DNA of 64,000 bases from Coptis chinensis (taxonomy: Eukaryota; Streptophyta; Magnoliopsida; Ranunculales; Ranunculaceae): the NCBI GenBank assembly GCA_015680905.1, contig CM027378.1, positions 71,019,501-71,083,500 on the forward strand, given 5' to 3'. A model generated the notes under the pieces. It ran no database searches and was not told where the DNA came from. It saw only the letters and a list, made by a program, of their open reading frames with translations. The position numbers and the translations under genes are program-made. Below, piece by piece: positions 10,135 through 21,821 of this stretch. Every line of letters begins with the position of its first letter. Within the stretch, counting starts at the first letter, position 1.

Positions 10135-10516
10135 TTGATGGTATCTAATTTGAGTTAGTTAGTGTCTCTTATTTTCTAGGCATTATATCTAAGTTAATAA
10201 TATTAGTGGGTTAGTTATTATGAGACTAGTAATAGTGGTCAGGTATTTGTAGGTAGGGAATGGACGTAAGGTAGTGGGCAGTCCCTTGTAGTGGTTGTAA
10301 GTTACATGGTTACATGAACTTGTATTTAAGGCTTGTGAGTTAATAAAGAAGGTAAGCTAATTATTGTAATTGTTTGCACAACAGTGTGAATTGGAGGTGG
10401 TTCCCTTAATAGAACCAGTTGGAGTTTACAGGGTTTTCTCGAATTAATCCCATCCTATCTATCATTTTTCATTTCTTGCATTTTAATTTCCGATACAATC
10501 TAGTTTGATTGTATCA
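10121..10516 (+). repeat. 3' LTR of the TRIM-like element
   Basis: Same length and borders as the first LTR, with scattered substitutions. It is followed by the duplicated GAAAT. Confidence 0.92.
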
Positions 10517-10571
10517 GAAATATCTTCTATTGACTTCACCATTTGGAGAGTTGGTTAAAACCCCTTACAAG

Positions 10572-10995
10572 GTAATCACAGTTTGTTTATTACATTCACC
10601 AAACATTTCTTTTAAGTATGGTGCATGTATAATTTGGTAACTTTTGGGCAACCAAATTATTATTTCATTGACGCTCATTTAAGCTTTTGTCATTCCATTC
10701 TCAAGTACTTATAATCTCTTTTCTCCCTTCATTTGCATTGAATCCATATGTTTTGTGGATATTGGAAGGGGACATGCCAAGTGACATCGCATATCAACAC
10801 GGTGAACCAACCTCACACGGATTATTATCGAAGAAAGAGTACTTCTGCAACTACTAGACCATTAACTCGACCTCATCTATATAATTTACTTGCCACACAC
10901 CTTTATCGTTCATAGGCCATATAATTAATTACTTGTGGAATACTAAGCATGCTATTGATTTGAAAGAATTCTTGATTAACACTAAGAGATTCAAA
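10572..10995. other. No gene recognised downstream of the GEM-like exon
   Basis: It begins with the splice donor of the GEM-like exon and looks intron-like. I searched by eye for the second GRAM exon (a V-IPL-KI motif) and did not find it. Confidence 0.4.
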
Positions 10996-10999
10996 AAAT

Positions 11000-11110
11000 T
11001 CATGTTGCAGTTCTAAATACCAGTGCAACATCCATGTTGCAGTGCTTGATACCAGTGCAACTAACATCCATGTTGTAGTGCAAAGTTCCACTGCTAAATA
11101 CCAGTGCAAA
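11000..11110. repeat. Short tandem/palindromic repeats
   Basis: The phrase CATGTTGCAGT...AATACCAGTGCAA occurs about three times with small changes. Copies contain inverted CTGGTAT/ATACCAG-type halves. It sits at the ragged 5' edge of the LINE remnant. Confidence 0.6.
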
Positions 11111-12490
11111 AATCTGCAACTCATCCTTGATAACTCATTCTGGTCTGTGGGTGATGATTCAAAAATTTCATTTTTTTATGACACATGGCTCTCTCTCAAT
11201 GGAAAACCTATGCCTTTAGATGATTTCAAACCATATGATACCACCCTTCAGATCATCACCTTTATGTCAAACATCTATCTCATCCTTCCATACTTTATGT
11301 CTTGTAATATAATCTTACTAGGATTGGAGAACTATTTCCAACCTTATTTATCAAAAACATCATTAGTAGAATTCATATTAGGCTCAGTATTTCCTTTGAT
11401 GGTTTAAGAGAGTTGGGCCATTGGAAATGTGAGTTTATAGTTAATAGTGATTACTACCTTATTAGAAAGAAGCCTAATGTTCCACCTTCAATTATTAAAT
11501 AGTGAAGCAGATTTGGAAGCTCAAGGTTGAAGCTAGTTTGCAACTTTCATTTGGAAGATATATCTCCAATACCTCTCTACTGGAGAAAAACTTCTAAACA
11601 GAAATTTTAATGGTGATCGTACTTGTTGTTTATGATATAATCATTTGAAATCAGATGATCACATTTTCTTTGAATGTGAGTGTATTAAAGTTGTCTGGTA
11701 TGCATCTATTGTTTTTCTCAGGGTTGCATACCACATATACACTAATTGCAGGTAATGGATAGAACTTTTTATTAATTGGATGGAAGCAAATTGTAAGGAT
11801 CTCAATAGAAGAGGATTGTTTTGTCTTTGTTTTCTATATGATATGGAAACAGAAGAACTATGTGAAATTTGAGAGAGGAGTTCTCAATATAGGGACTATT
11901 TGTAACAACGTACACATATAGTACGTGCTTGGAATATTAATATGGTTGCATCTATCTACAAATGAGGAATTTGTAGATATTGTTTATGTTTCTCAGCATA
12001 ACAATACATTTACTAATTCTTGGACACATATTTTCTATGATGCTGCTAATTCTGGAGCTTTGTGCAAAGATTATCAAGGAGCTATTTTGGGAGCTAGCAT
12101 TACAAGGTTCAAAGCAAACAATACTATTAAAGCTGAGTATATAACTGTAGAACTCTGATGCAAAATGTTGTAGCAACTTAATTTGTCCCTGTAAGCAATT
12201 CTTATCAGTGGAGATAGTAAGATTGTTACAGAAACTATAAAAAACAACCTAACACTTACTGGCTGGAGTTGTAGACCTATTTTGTAGAATATCAATGTTT
12301 TAAAAACTTCTTTTGATTTCTTTGTATTTTTTAAATGGATTAGTATGAATTTGAATGGTGAGGCCCACTTAATAGCTAAATGAGCTATGAGTTTTACAGG
12401 AATGGAGTCTCCACCACCTTGTCTGTTGAATAAACCTATGTACTTTGAAATTTAATTTATAATAAAGCAGTGATTATCGAAAATAAAAAT
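11040..12490 (+). mobile_element. LINE (L1-type) 3' remnant
   Basis: Pieces in several plus-strand frames follow the usual order of a plant L1 ORF2 C-terminus. First comes FWSVGDDSKISFFYDTWLS, typical of the region before the zinc-binding domain. Next is a zinc-knuckle-like stretch at about 11600-11700 (CCLC then HIFFECECIKVVW). Last is a decayed RNase H domain (11960-12160, GALCKDYQGAILGAS). The 3' end has AATAAAGCAG followed by an A-rich AAATAAAAATAAAAATG tail. Many stops and frameshifts are present, and the RT and endonuclease are absent: an old 5'-truncated copy. Confidence 0.8.
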
Positions 12491-12495
12491 AAAAA

Positions 12496-12839
12496 TGGAT
12501 AAAGATGTGGGTGTTAACTGTTGAGTTGAAGAATGGCTGTGGATAGAGAAGTTTGGATTGATATAATGATATTTAAAAGGTGGTCAAACGAGTAATTTAA
12601 TATAAAAGAGAGGGGTAGTTTAGTAATTTTGAGTAGGAGCCATATGAATTTCTCCTATTCACCAAAGCTCGCTCATTAAAGAAATTAGATTAGATGTTAT
12701 GCATAAGGGAAATGCGTTTATTTGAACTGACTTTTAATGAGCACCAAAAAAGTGCGAAAGAGACTGGCACATGTATAGATCGCGCGTGCCGGAATACTAG
12801 TATGTATAGATGGAATATCATATATTGGGGTGGGGTTAA
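12496..12839. other. No gene recognised
   Basis: AT-rich DNA. Near 12780-12806 the reverse strand reads CATACTAGTATTCCGGCACG, loosely similar to the TACTAGTGAATGCCCGTGCC start of the unassigned sequence at 63404. Confidence 0.3.
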
Positions 12840-12847
12840 GTTACAGA

Positions 12848-13346
12848 CAATGTTCTAAAAATTGGTATAGGTGGTCTCTAGGCGCTAGGCGGTGCCCAAC
12901 GTACCAACTCACCTAGGCTTAAGTCGTTTAAAAATTGGTGGACCGATTAGGTGGGCAAGAGGGACTAATCGGCCTCTAGGAGGTCCAGTCAAACTTTTTT
13001 TTTGAATGATTAAATGTCAAAAATTAAAGGCTCAAGTAGGCTTAAGATTTCAATGAGTTTAAAAGACTAAAGTCTAATGTAAATTATATGTCACTATAAG
13101 AAATAATATGTTTTTATATGAAGTTGATATTCTTAAACTATTACGCATTTTTGTAATAAGCATTTTTATTTGTGTTTATTTTTTGAGTTATGGTAAATGA
13201 TTTTCTTCATTTCTTGTAGTATAGGTATGTATTACTATATATATTATAAGATATATTAGAAGAAAAAACTGCCTAGCGCCTAGCCCGTCTAGGCAGCCTA
13301 GAAGTCCCAGGCGCTCTCCCACTGCCTAGTGTTTTTTAGAACACTA
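12848..13346. mobile_element. hAT-type MITE (second family), complete
   Basis: The ends are inverted: CAATGTTCTAAAAATTGG at the left and, as reverse complement, TAGTGTTCTAAAAAACAC at the right. Each is followed by CTAGGCG-rich subterminal DNA (TAGGCGCTAGGC on both sides). The flanking 8-bp duplication is GTTACAGA (12840-12847) and ATTACAGA (13347-13354), one mismatch. Length is 499 bp with no coding capacity. A truncated relative lies at 63063-63403. Confidence 0.85.
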
Positions 13347-13354
13347 ATTACAGA

Positions 13355-13950
13355 TGTGGGAGATTGGGAAGGGTGGACACAAGCCAAGGGCTCCACCTTT
13401 GCTGGCTATGGCCCATGGGGAATTGTGCCTAGTTAGTCATGAGTAGTGACGTTTCTTTTAGCACCTAGGTGATGGTGAGTGGACTATGGGTATTTTTTTT
13501 AGGTGAACCATTGTGTGAACCATTGTTTTCTGGCATAGGGAATAGGGATATTGCTTGAGTCAGTAGTTTGGCGCCATTTGCCAAGTCCATGATTTAGTGC
13601 TAAACCATGCTTAATATTTTTTAAATTTGCTAGGTAGGATTGAAATTCATTAATGAGAAAAACAGATCGAAAAGAAAAGAATTGCACAGTGTTGGAGAGT
13701 ATGGAGTGCTAGCCTCCTACATCACCAGTGCACACTTAAGCAAACCTATAGTAGATTTCGTATGGTACATCCCATTTATAGACCCATGGGGGTCTACCAT
13801 GACATATGTAACTGTTACCGGTACCTAATTCTACTCCAAAATTTGTGGCTTTATCTTTGTTTCAACTGCCATGGAATCACATATGTAACTATAGTACAAA
13901 CGGTCAATTTGGTATGCAGTTCTCTCTATCTTTGTTTCAACTGCCATGGA
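13355..13950. other. No gene recognised
   Basis: Short reading frames only. A 27-base phrase, CTTTGTTTCAACTGCCATGG plus flanks, occurs twice (about 13855 and 13930), a small tandem-type duplication just before the LINE. Confidence 0.35.
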
Positions 13951-14349
13951 ATTTTGCTAGAATTTAATGCGGTTACCATTGCCCTTGAGTCGGATTCGAC
14001 CCAAATGGATGCTCGACCTTTACTGACTGTAATCTCCATGCCTTCAAGTATAGTAGTACACTCGCCCGTGTAGTTTGTTGCAATGCCAATGTTTCTATTG
14101 TAGACAAAGGCAAACTCATCATTTGAGTTTCTACCAACAACACCAACAACAGCTTCTCCAGGCCAGGATTGTTCTTTGTAGCTCCATCTGTATTGACCTT
14201 AGTCACATTTGCATTAGGCAAATTCCATCTACGTACATGGCATAATGTGTGGAGCATTTCTTGTTTTACCATAAATTCCCCAGTTGTGGAGAACGTCCTT
14301 GTCTTGTGGCTTCCTGAAGCTTTTGGAAAGAGAGGCAGTTGTGAGAATC

Positions 14350-15695
14350 TAGGGGTGGCAATGGGTCATGTTGGGTCGGGTTCGTGTCGTGTCATATATA
14401 GCGGGTTTATCAAATTACTTATCGTGTCGAGTTTATCAAATCCAAACCCAGCGGGTTACCCAATGGGTCAATTTCAGATCAATTTTGGATCGGATTCACA
14501 GACAACTTGTATGCAAAATATTTAGTATATATATATATATATATATAGGGGTAGGTTCCGTTTACAACACTTTTTATACAACATTTTATACAATACCCCT
14601 TGAAAATATGAATTAAGCATTGATTCCTTGTAGATATGATATTCACACCATGGAGATCATCTCCACAAAAATTCAACTCATTTGAAAACTCCTAACGATG
14701 AGAAAAATTGCTCTCAACCTATGAATTTTTATCTACGGCTCAGAAATATCAATTTTGTAACCATTTTTGGGCAAACTTAGAAATGTTCAAAGGACCCGAT
14801 TTTTTATGGAGGTCATATCCATGGTGAGAACATCTTATCCACAAAAAATTAGCCCTTAAAACATATTGAAGGGTCCGGTGGGGGGTATTGTATAAAACGT
14901 TGTATAAAAAGTGTTGTAAACGGAACATATATATATATAGCATTAATTCTCAAAAACCATCCATAATTTAATTACATATTAATGAAAATTGAATAATGAA
15001 ACATATATTTTTATTTTATTGGCAAGCCAGTTTTAAATGAGATAAATAACTCTTTGATGTTGGCGAGGTTTGAGCCCCAGACCTCTGGTATCATCACCCA
15101 AAGGTTTTACCGATTTTACTAGTCGATACCTGCATAATGAAACATATCTTTATTGAATGAATCAATATGACAGCTAATCCTTCTCTTTTTAGTCATTTAC
15201 TGTAGGTAGTTGGGATGATAGATGAGATTTTAGATCAGTTTTAGATCGGATTCACAGACAACCTGTTTGCAAAATATTTAGTATTTCACGATTTTATTTA
15301 TCAAAAAAACATATTTAAAAAAATATATATGTATTAATTCTAAAAAACCATCCATAATTCAATTACATATTAATGAAAATTGAATAACAAAACATATATT
15401 TATCGAATGAATCAATATGACGGCTAATCCTTTTCCTTTTAGTCGTTTATTTTAGGTTGTTGGGGTAATGAAACTTATCTTAAAACAGGTTATACAAGTC
15501 ACAGGTTGATGACCCGACCCATTAGACTCGAGAACTAATTGGGTCTACTAACGAGTTACTTGGGTTAACATATGTGACCCTAACTCAACTCATTTATTTG
15601 ACGGGTTCGGCGGGTCAACCCTTAAATGACCCAAAAATCTTTTTTCCCAACCCAAACCCGCTAATTTCGTGTCGTGTACAAAATTGCCACCACTA
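14350..15695. mobile_element. hAT-superfamily non-autonomous element with exact 8-bp duplication
   Basis: The termini are TAGGGGTGGCAATGGGTC and, reverse-complemented from the right, TAGTGGTGGCAATTTTGT. They are flanked by a perfect TGAGAATC duplication (14342-14349 and 15696-15703). Subterminal DNA is rich in GGGTCGGG/GACCCGACCC words. No transposase is present. The interior contains a nested MITE (14548-14926) and duplicated blocks: about 14472-14530 recurs at 15230-15290, and about 14940-15010 recurs at 15333-15405. The element lies inside a LINE RNase H region. Confidence 0.9.
14548..14926. mobile_element. MITE nested in the hAT element
   Basis: It has long inverted ends: GTTCCGTTTACAACACTTTT then TATACAACATTTTATACAAT on the left, matched by the reverse complement of 14880-14926 with one or two changes. 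It lies in (TA)n on both sides, so the target duplication is TA-type and its length cannot be read. Non-coding. Confidence 0.82.
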
Positions 15696-16082
15696 TGAGA
15701 ATCTGCCTTCTTACACAACTCTTAGAAAAATTGAGACTACTTTGAGAGTTCTCATGAAAAATTTTGTTTATGTTTTTCCACAATGCCACCATACCCCCTA
15801 GTATAGCCACCAACCAAATGTTACAAATTAAAGAACTTTAACTATTCCATTTGTCTATAGCATCATTGAAGTTCCAGAAATCTGTTGCGACATGAAATTT
15901 TGTTGCTATCCAGTTCCACAACTCGCGAGCCAGGGGACAAAACCACAACAAATGATCAATGTCCTCAGCATAGCACCCATTTTTTTTTTTTTTGCTAGGT
16001 AAGCAGAATATATTATAAGAATAAAGAATTACAAGGTTTGTATATATTCACTAGATCTCCCTCTAGTGCAATAGATAACAGC

Positions 16083-16560
16083 TTAGTCGAAATGAAAGTA
16101 CACCGCATTTGGGTTCTCCCATTTATGCAAATATGGGGGGATGCCCTCGTACATTAAGACCTCATTCATTTCTAAAGATGCCCCTATTTTGGCTACAGCA
16201 TCTGTGGCAAAATTAGTCCCTTGCCAAGTGTGAGAGAAAAGAAGTTGTGTAAACATCCTCTTACATCTATCCCCTCCATCTATTTTGCATTTGCCATGTG
16301 ATGTTATATGAAGTGAATGCTTTGATGGCAGCTTGCGAGTCAGATTCAATCCATAAGTGTCTCCAGTTCCTCTTGATCGCCAACTCCATACTGCCCAGTA
16401 TAGCCGAGCATTCTACAAAGTAACTATCACTTATCCCAAGGCCTTTACTATATACCAATTTGAAAGCTCCTTCTGCATCTCTGAATGTAGTTCCCCACCC
16501 TGCTCAACCCGGGTTTTCCAAACTAGAGCCATCGGTATTTGCTTTCATCATATGGGGGAA
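16083..16560 (-). pseudogene. LINE RNase H domain
   Basis: Two overlapping frames form the RNase H-like C-terminus of ORF2. GLGISDSYFVECSAILGSME carries the expected glutamate, LWIESDSQAAI the aspartate, and FATDAVAKIG the final aspartate. The frame changes between them. RNase H would degrade the RNA strand during LINE reverse transcription. Broken by frameshift. Confidence 0.75.
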
Positions 16561-17093
16561 AAGGGCTAACCATTGACAAGGCTTTATCTGTGGCGCGTGC
16601 CCAAGTTTACAATTGATTCCTCATGAAATGAGAAGCCTTTTGTCTTGGTCTAAATCCCTCAAAAAGCCTTTCGACATATGAGCTGCACATTTAATCTGTG
16701 AAAAGACATACCCTTTACAAAACCTCAAGTTCACTTTGGCTTCTTCAAAGTAAATCATGTTCCTGTGTAGCCATAGACTGACTACTCCACCACAAACCGC
16801 TGATCCCAAATGTGTTGCATAAATGAGCTTCTGCTTCTAGCCATTTTGATAGCTTGATTGAGAGAAGTGAAATTGTGACTGACCTAAAATTTTTCTGCCA
16901 TCCAGATCCATAATTGTTGAGCAATATTTGGTCACTCCCATATTAGATGCTGCAGGCTTTCACATGCGTCTAAACATACACAGCACCTCGTCACAGACGA
17001 AATACCAATTCTCTACATTTTCTCTCAAGTAGCTGCACAATTGTGCATTAGTTTCCATAAATTCGCTGCTGTTTTTGGGTGGATATGTTTACT

Positions 17094-17417
17094 CTAGAGT
17101 GTTTTGTGCCATGCTATCTTGTTTCTCTTGGCTCGAATCTCCTCGTGTGCTAAAGCAACAGTGAAGTCACCATGTTTTCCAGGACACCACACTCTCTGAT
17201 CTAGCATCATAGTCACAGGATTGCTGAAAACATCCATTGGTATATTATGTGTTTGTAGAAGCTGAATAAAGTCTGTAGGAAGACTCCATTGTCCCTCATG
17301 AATGAGATGGTTCACAGTAGCAGAAACTCCCTTGATAGAAGAGTCGGGTAGATTTATCTTGTTGAATAGACCAACTCCCCATCCAACAGTCTCTCCATAG
17401 ATCGATACTTTTACCAT
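17094..17417 (-). pseudogene. LINE region before the zinc-binding domain
   Basis: A 107-codon minus-strand frame contains the NHLIHEGQWSLP and DQRVWCPGKHGDFTVALAHE stretches typical of the region between reverse transcriptase and the zinc-binding domain of plant L1 ORF2. It belongs to the same element as the RT frame that ends at 17854, but is in a different frame. Confidence 0.7.
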
Positions 17418-17853
17418 CTCCCATAATCCACTGTGTTTTTTGGTAAATCTCCTCCATAGCTTATTTCACCCCTGTCCATATCGAAGAGAAGTTATAGTAT
17501 TCTATGCCTCTGCCCGCTTTGGTGAAGTGTTTAGCTCTCATGAATTATGCAAAAGCATCTGTACCATTCAAAACTTGCCACACAAGCTTCATATTCATGC
17601 TCTTGTTGATCTCCTTCAGTCTCTTCACTCCCAATCCTCCCTCATCAGTTGGTTTACAGACTTTATCCCAGCTTACTGTAATTGCCTTTGTTTTGCACGG
17701 ATCCCCAGTCCATAAGAAATTTCTTAGTAGAGTTTCTGCTTCTTTAATGAGAGAGGTTGGCCATCTGTAAATGGACATGTTGTAGATGGGTATGCTCGAC
17801 AAAACTGATTTTACGAGGATCGATCTACTTTGAAAAGATAGATGCCTTCCAGC

Positions 17854-18706
17854 CTAGCTCGTGATTCTCCTTTTTATTTTATCCACCACACCAGATAAGG
17901 TGCTCTTAGTAACCCTTCCTTGCACTATAGGTACTCCCAGATAAACTTCAGGAAATTGTCCCACTGATATACCGAGAGTTTGTTGTAGTCTCTCTAATCT
18001 TGTCTCAGTAATACCACCTACTAGAATTATGCTTTTCTCTTTGCTGATACATTGCCCTGATGATTTTTCATAAGCTTGGAGTAATTTGGCTAGGTTTCGC
18101 ACTCCTCGAATGTTGCCATTGAGAAATATGAGAATATCATCCGCAAAAAGAAGATGGCTAGGCCCTCTTAAATTTTTTACCATCACCATAGGCTTGGTAT
18201 GTCCACTGTCCATCAAGAAATTTATGCCTCGACTAAGAACATCCTCAGCTAAGGCAAAAAGTAATGGGGACAAAGGGTCTCCTTGCTTGAGTCCTCTGCC
18301 AATACCAAAATAACCACATCGACCTCCATTTATCAATACAGAGAATTTTGCTGTATTAATTGTAGTAAGAACCCATTTAATCCATATCCTTGAGAAGCCA
18401 TACCTTATCAATACTGCCTCTAGAAAAGACCAATCCACTGTGTCATATGCTTTAGTGATGTCTATTTTTATGTCAAGATTTCCCCCATGTCTCTTCTTTC
18501 GCATCTTATTTGCCATCTTCGACGCTAAACCAATATTACTTTGGATGCATCTGCCATGAATGAAACCAGCTTGTTCTGGGGAAACCAAATTCTCTATGAT
18601 TCTGTTAAGCCGAAGTTGCATGAGTTTAGTTATCACTTTCATAAGAAAACTGCTGAGACAGATGGGCCTAAACTTAGTGATATTTCTGGAATTCTTGTCT
18701 TTGGGT
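17854..18706 (-). pseudogene. LINE reverse transcriptase, main part
   Basis: An open stretch of about 285 codons covers most of the reverse transcriptase: FRPICLSS, EQAGFIHGR, DITKAYDTVDW (first catalytic aspartate), GLKQGDPLSPLLF and the catalytic LLFADDILIF. These are the diagnostic blocks of non-LTR reverse transcriptases. The frame is cut at its N-terminal side by the solo LTR at 18712 and continues at 22514 with SPGPDGFQG and NSNFITM. Across one copy of the ATCAT duplication it reads FITMIPKDK, which shows that the LTR landed in an intact frame. The catalytic aspartates remain, but other parts of ORF2 are broken. Confidence 0.9.
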
Positions 18707-20284
18707 ATCATTGTAACGCCCGTATTTTTAAATACGTATTTTTCTATTTTATTAATTAATTAAATTATTTATTTTCAAAATTAAATTCGGACCGGACCGA
18801 CTCGGATACGTGGGCCCGGTTTTTGGGGTCCCGAAGTTGGGCTTGGGTTTCGACCCAAGTATATAAACACTTTTTCTAGAAAATAGGGTTCCTGGAGAAT
18901 AGAATATATTAAAAATGGAGGCAGAGCATGAAAGCTGGATTTCTGGAGGGTGGAGCACGATGGTTCGGACTACGGGGGATTCGTCGGGTTTTAATTCAGG
19001 TGAGTAGCTATTTGGCTATTTCACCGGATTTATAATTTTCGCATATCTGTATACTGTTTAATATTTCTGTTTTACTGTTCATTATATTTGTTTTGATTCG
19101 ACGTCGTGTTGTCGAGTTGGTATAACTCTAGTGGTTTCGGATTTGTTTTTAAACTGTTGAACTGTGCCTTAAAACTGTCAAAAGCTCGACAGAGCGATAA
19201 TGGCGCTGAGCCAAAACAAAAGTTGTTGTTCGTATACCGTTAGAACGGTTTGTGGATTATTAAACACGGTTGATATATTAAATCTTGTATGGGGTCGTTG
19301 GTTGATGTCGGGCTGTCGAAGCTCTTTCGAAGCTTCGAGAGGCGCTAATGGCAGTGCTGGTCGATCCAATTTATAGGGTAGTTGTTTTGGTTATATGGAA
19401 ATGGATCGTTAATTGTTGGAATTTGGGATGGGTGCTGTTATTAGGTGCTATCAAAGCTTAGGAAAAGCTTGGATATGGCAGTAATGGCGGGCTTCCCAAA
19501 CAACCTCCTCAGATAAAGGTCAGATAAGGGTTGGAACTATTATTTGGTTGATTGTAATGGTTGATGGACGATTGGTTGTAGTAGCTAGTGTAGTGCTGCG
19601 ATGGTGGGCTGTCGGTTAGAGCTTGGTGGAAGCCATTAATGGCGGCAGAAAACTCTCAGATCTAGTTTTGGGTCGATATGTGAAGTTAAGAATTGGAGTT
19701 TTCGGTTTTGTTAAAGTTGTTGGGTTTTTCTTTTTGAGTAAAACCGATTGGTTTGTTTGGGTGGACGATTAGAATTTGGGGTGGCCGGATTTTGGTGGTG
19801 GTGGAGGAGAGAATTGGGGAAGGAGAAGCACTGTTGACCGAATTGGGCTTGGGCTTGGGCCAAAGCCAATGGGTTTTGTTTTGGTTGGACCCGATTTGTT
19901 TTAAGTTGTTGGGTCAGACCAGTTCCACTAAGTTTTGGACCAGTTTAGATTAGTTCTTTGGGCCGAAATTTCAAGGGTGGTTGGGCCGAAATTTCAGTTT
20001 TAGTTTTTGGGGCCGAAAACTTAGTTTTATTGTTTTGGACCAGTTTAATTAGTTTCCCTTTGGGCCCGATCACTTAACTGTTTTGGGCCAATTTCTAATA
20101 TTGCTTGGGACCAGTCCATAGGACTTAAAATAGATCTACTTGGGTCTTTAAACGTTTAAACTTTCGGGTTCTAAGGTTTGGGCTTGGCCTGTTGGGTCCG
20201 AACCATTACCTTTGGTCATGAGCCCATGAGCCATGCACCTTTGACCTTAGCCATGAACCATGGTTATGACCCTGAACCTGTCGA

Positions 20285-20660
20285 ACACGGAAACGACGGT
20301 TTGACTTTGACAATGACAGTTTGACTTCGACCATGACGTGTTGATTTTGACGTTGACCATGATGTGTTGACTTTGACCATGATGGGTTGACTTTGATTTT
20401 GATCATGATGTGTTGACTTTGACCATGATGGGTTGACTTTGATTTTGACCATGATGTGTTGACTTTGACTTTGACCATGATGGGTTGACTTTGGCTTTGA
20501 CCATGATGTGTTGACTTTGACCATGATGGGATGCCTTTGATTTTGACCATGATGTGTTGACTTTGACCATGATGTGTTGACTTTGACTTTGACCATGATG
20601 GGTTGACTTTGGCTTTGACCGTCGACCATTGACTTTGACCGTTGACTGTGAATGTTGACT
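20285..20660 (+). repeat. Tandem array rich in TTGAC (W-box core) motifs
   Basis: Variants of TTGACCATGATGNGTTGACT are repeated for about 375 bp. By hand I count about 31 TTGAC cores, most as TTGACC or TTGACT, the core bound by WRKY transcription factors. The array translates in two minus-strand frames as repeats of H-G-Q-S-type words, but only because of its periodicity; I do not take it as coding. Confidence 0.85.
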
Positions 20661-21821
20661 TTTCTAGTTTTTCACATATTGGACTATATGGACAAATATA
20701 ATAATAAAACGTTGTCGGATATTATATAACTTGGTTGGTCATTATCTAATTTAGATTTGACGTGAGTAGTGTGTAAAGCATATATATATATTGGGCTTTG
20801 ATTGTGGACTGTGGACTGTTTATTTGTGATACGTTTTATGTGTATATTATATGGACACATATAATAATAAAATGCTGTGGAAGCTAGTATATATGTGGTT
20901 GTCAATATCTAAGAAAGATTTGACCTTGATGTTATGTATTTTTGACACGTGACGATATTGAGATGTTAGGAGATATTATATTCCTAATACGTTATAATAA
21001 AAATGTATGCGATACGTTGAAGCATTGTGACATAATATAATATGTTGAGATAGTTATATTACTGCAATATCATGGAAAAATGTATATACACTCCATTATT
21101 TTATATGTGAGATGCTAATATAGTATTGGTGAATATTTGCCCACGGGAGTGTGGTGTAGTGCAATAATAATATATTGCACGTGAAAAATGAAAATGGTTA
21201 TGAGGTAACTGAGATATTTCTATGTATTGTGGCTTAGTGCAATAAGGTAATTGACCTGCACGTGGTATAGTAGAAATGCTTATGAGTCATAAACGTATGA
21301 CACCTGAATAAATTACGTAACGAAAATCCTAGAACCTGACTACCACAACTCATGAGATTTGCCTTGTGTGGGCTTATGTGATATGATTGACCCATGTGTT
21401 GGGTGTATATATAAGATGTGATTGACCCATGTGTTGGGCAATCGTAGCCGAATAGTGGCTTGATTATTCCGTTCGCAAAATAGAACGATGATGCGCAATA
21501 TTTTATGCCGCCGAATAGTGGCGCTTGCTTACATAGATTTGGCTTCCGTGTGAGGATTTACCTGGTGTGCGGCATCCCGCTCAGGGTGGTTACGCACGGA
21601 GTGGCTCATTATGTAAGGGAGGCATGTGGATGTACATGTTCGGCGTTGGGTTTGCGATTGTGGTAGCCAGGGAAACTAGGTAAGACATAGATACGACGTG
21701 ATTTTAGGGACACACAAAGAAAGCCTGAAATAATCTAATTATGGTAATATGTTGGTAAAGGATATATCTCTAGATAGATGATTTGTATATGGTTGGCTGG
21801 TTATAGTTTAGTTAGAACCTA

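Larger units (their letters stand above)
9113..10516 (+). mobile_element. Small non-autonomous LTR retrotransposon (TRIM-like)
   Basis: Two direct repeats of 396 bp (9113-9508 and 10121-10516) start TGTTACGTA and end TTGTATCA. The element is flanked by a perfect 5-bp duplication, GAAAT (9108-9112 and 10517-10521). A primer-binding site resembling initiator tRNA-Met follows the first LTR (TATCGGAGCC), and a polypurine tract (AAGAGGGATGGAG) precedes the second. The internal region is only 612 bp with no gag or pol, so it depends on another element. The LTRs differ at a modest number of positions, so the insertion is not very recent. The last codons before the second LTR (NLEDKVLFKR in one frame) resemble the end of a Ty3/gypsy pol. 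Confidence 0.93.
8799..10571 (+). pseudogene. GEM-like (GRAM-domain) protein gene, exon 1, interrupted by an LTR element
   Basis: The frame reads FTNGVREHVKLG, then after a frameshift LNEGGRVHKVFRQLFSV, EEEKLLKVSQSYFSTTTG, IAGFIF and VAFCSEK. This is the conserved order of the GRAM domain of plant GEM-like/ABA-responsive proteins, which bind membrane lipids and act in development and stress signalling. At 9113 a 1404-bp LTR element interrupts it. Counting one copy of the duplicated GAAAT, the frame resumes at 10522 with YLLLTSPFGELVKTPYK and ends at a splice donor, AAG/GTAATC (exon end 10571). That is where the first intron of the family is expected. No second exon is visible downstream. The upstream frameshift and the missing second exon indicate a pseudogene. 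Coding parts are 8799-9112 and 10522-10571. Confidence 0.85.
13955..15977 (-). mobile_element. LINE remnant (RNase H and zinc-binding region), split by an hAT element
   Basis: Minus-strand pieces on both sides of the hAT insertion belong together. At 13973-14272 there is the start of an RNase H domain (KVNTDGATKNNPG). At 15704-15977 lies the zinc-binding region upstream of it (CYAEDIDHLLWFCPLARELW). The 5' part is gone: at 15978 the sequence changes to the poly(T)-marked 3' end of another LINE. Several frames are broken. This is the oldest layer of the local nest. Confidence 0.75.

Noticed and set aside
20206..20629. Two overlapping minus-strand frames of over 110 codons with HGQSQ-type repeats
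   Set aside because: They are by-products of the TTGACCATGATG array; both frames are open because the repeat lacks stops.
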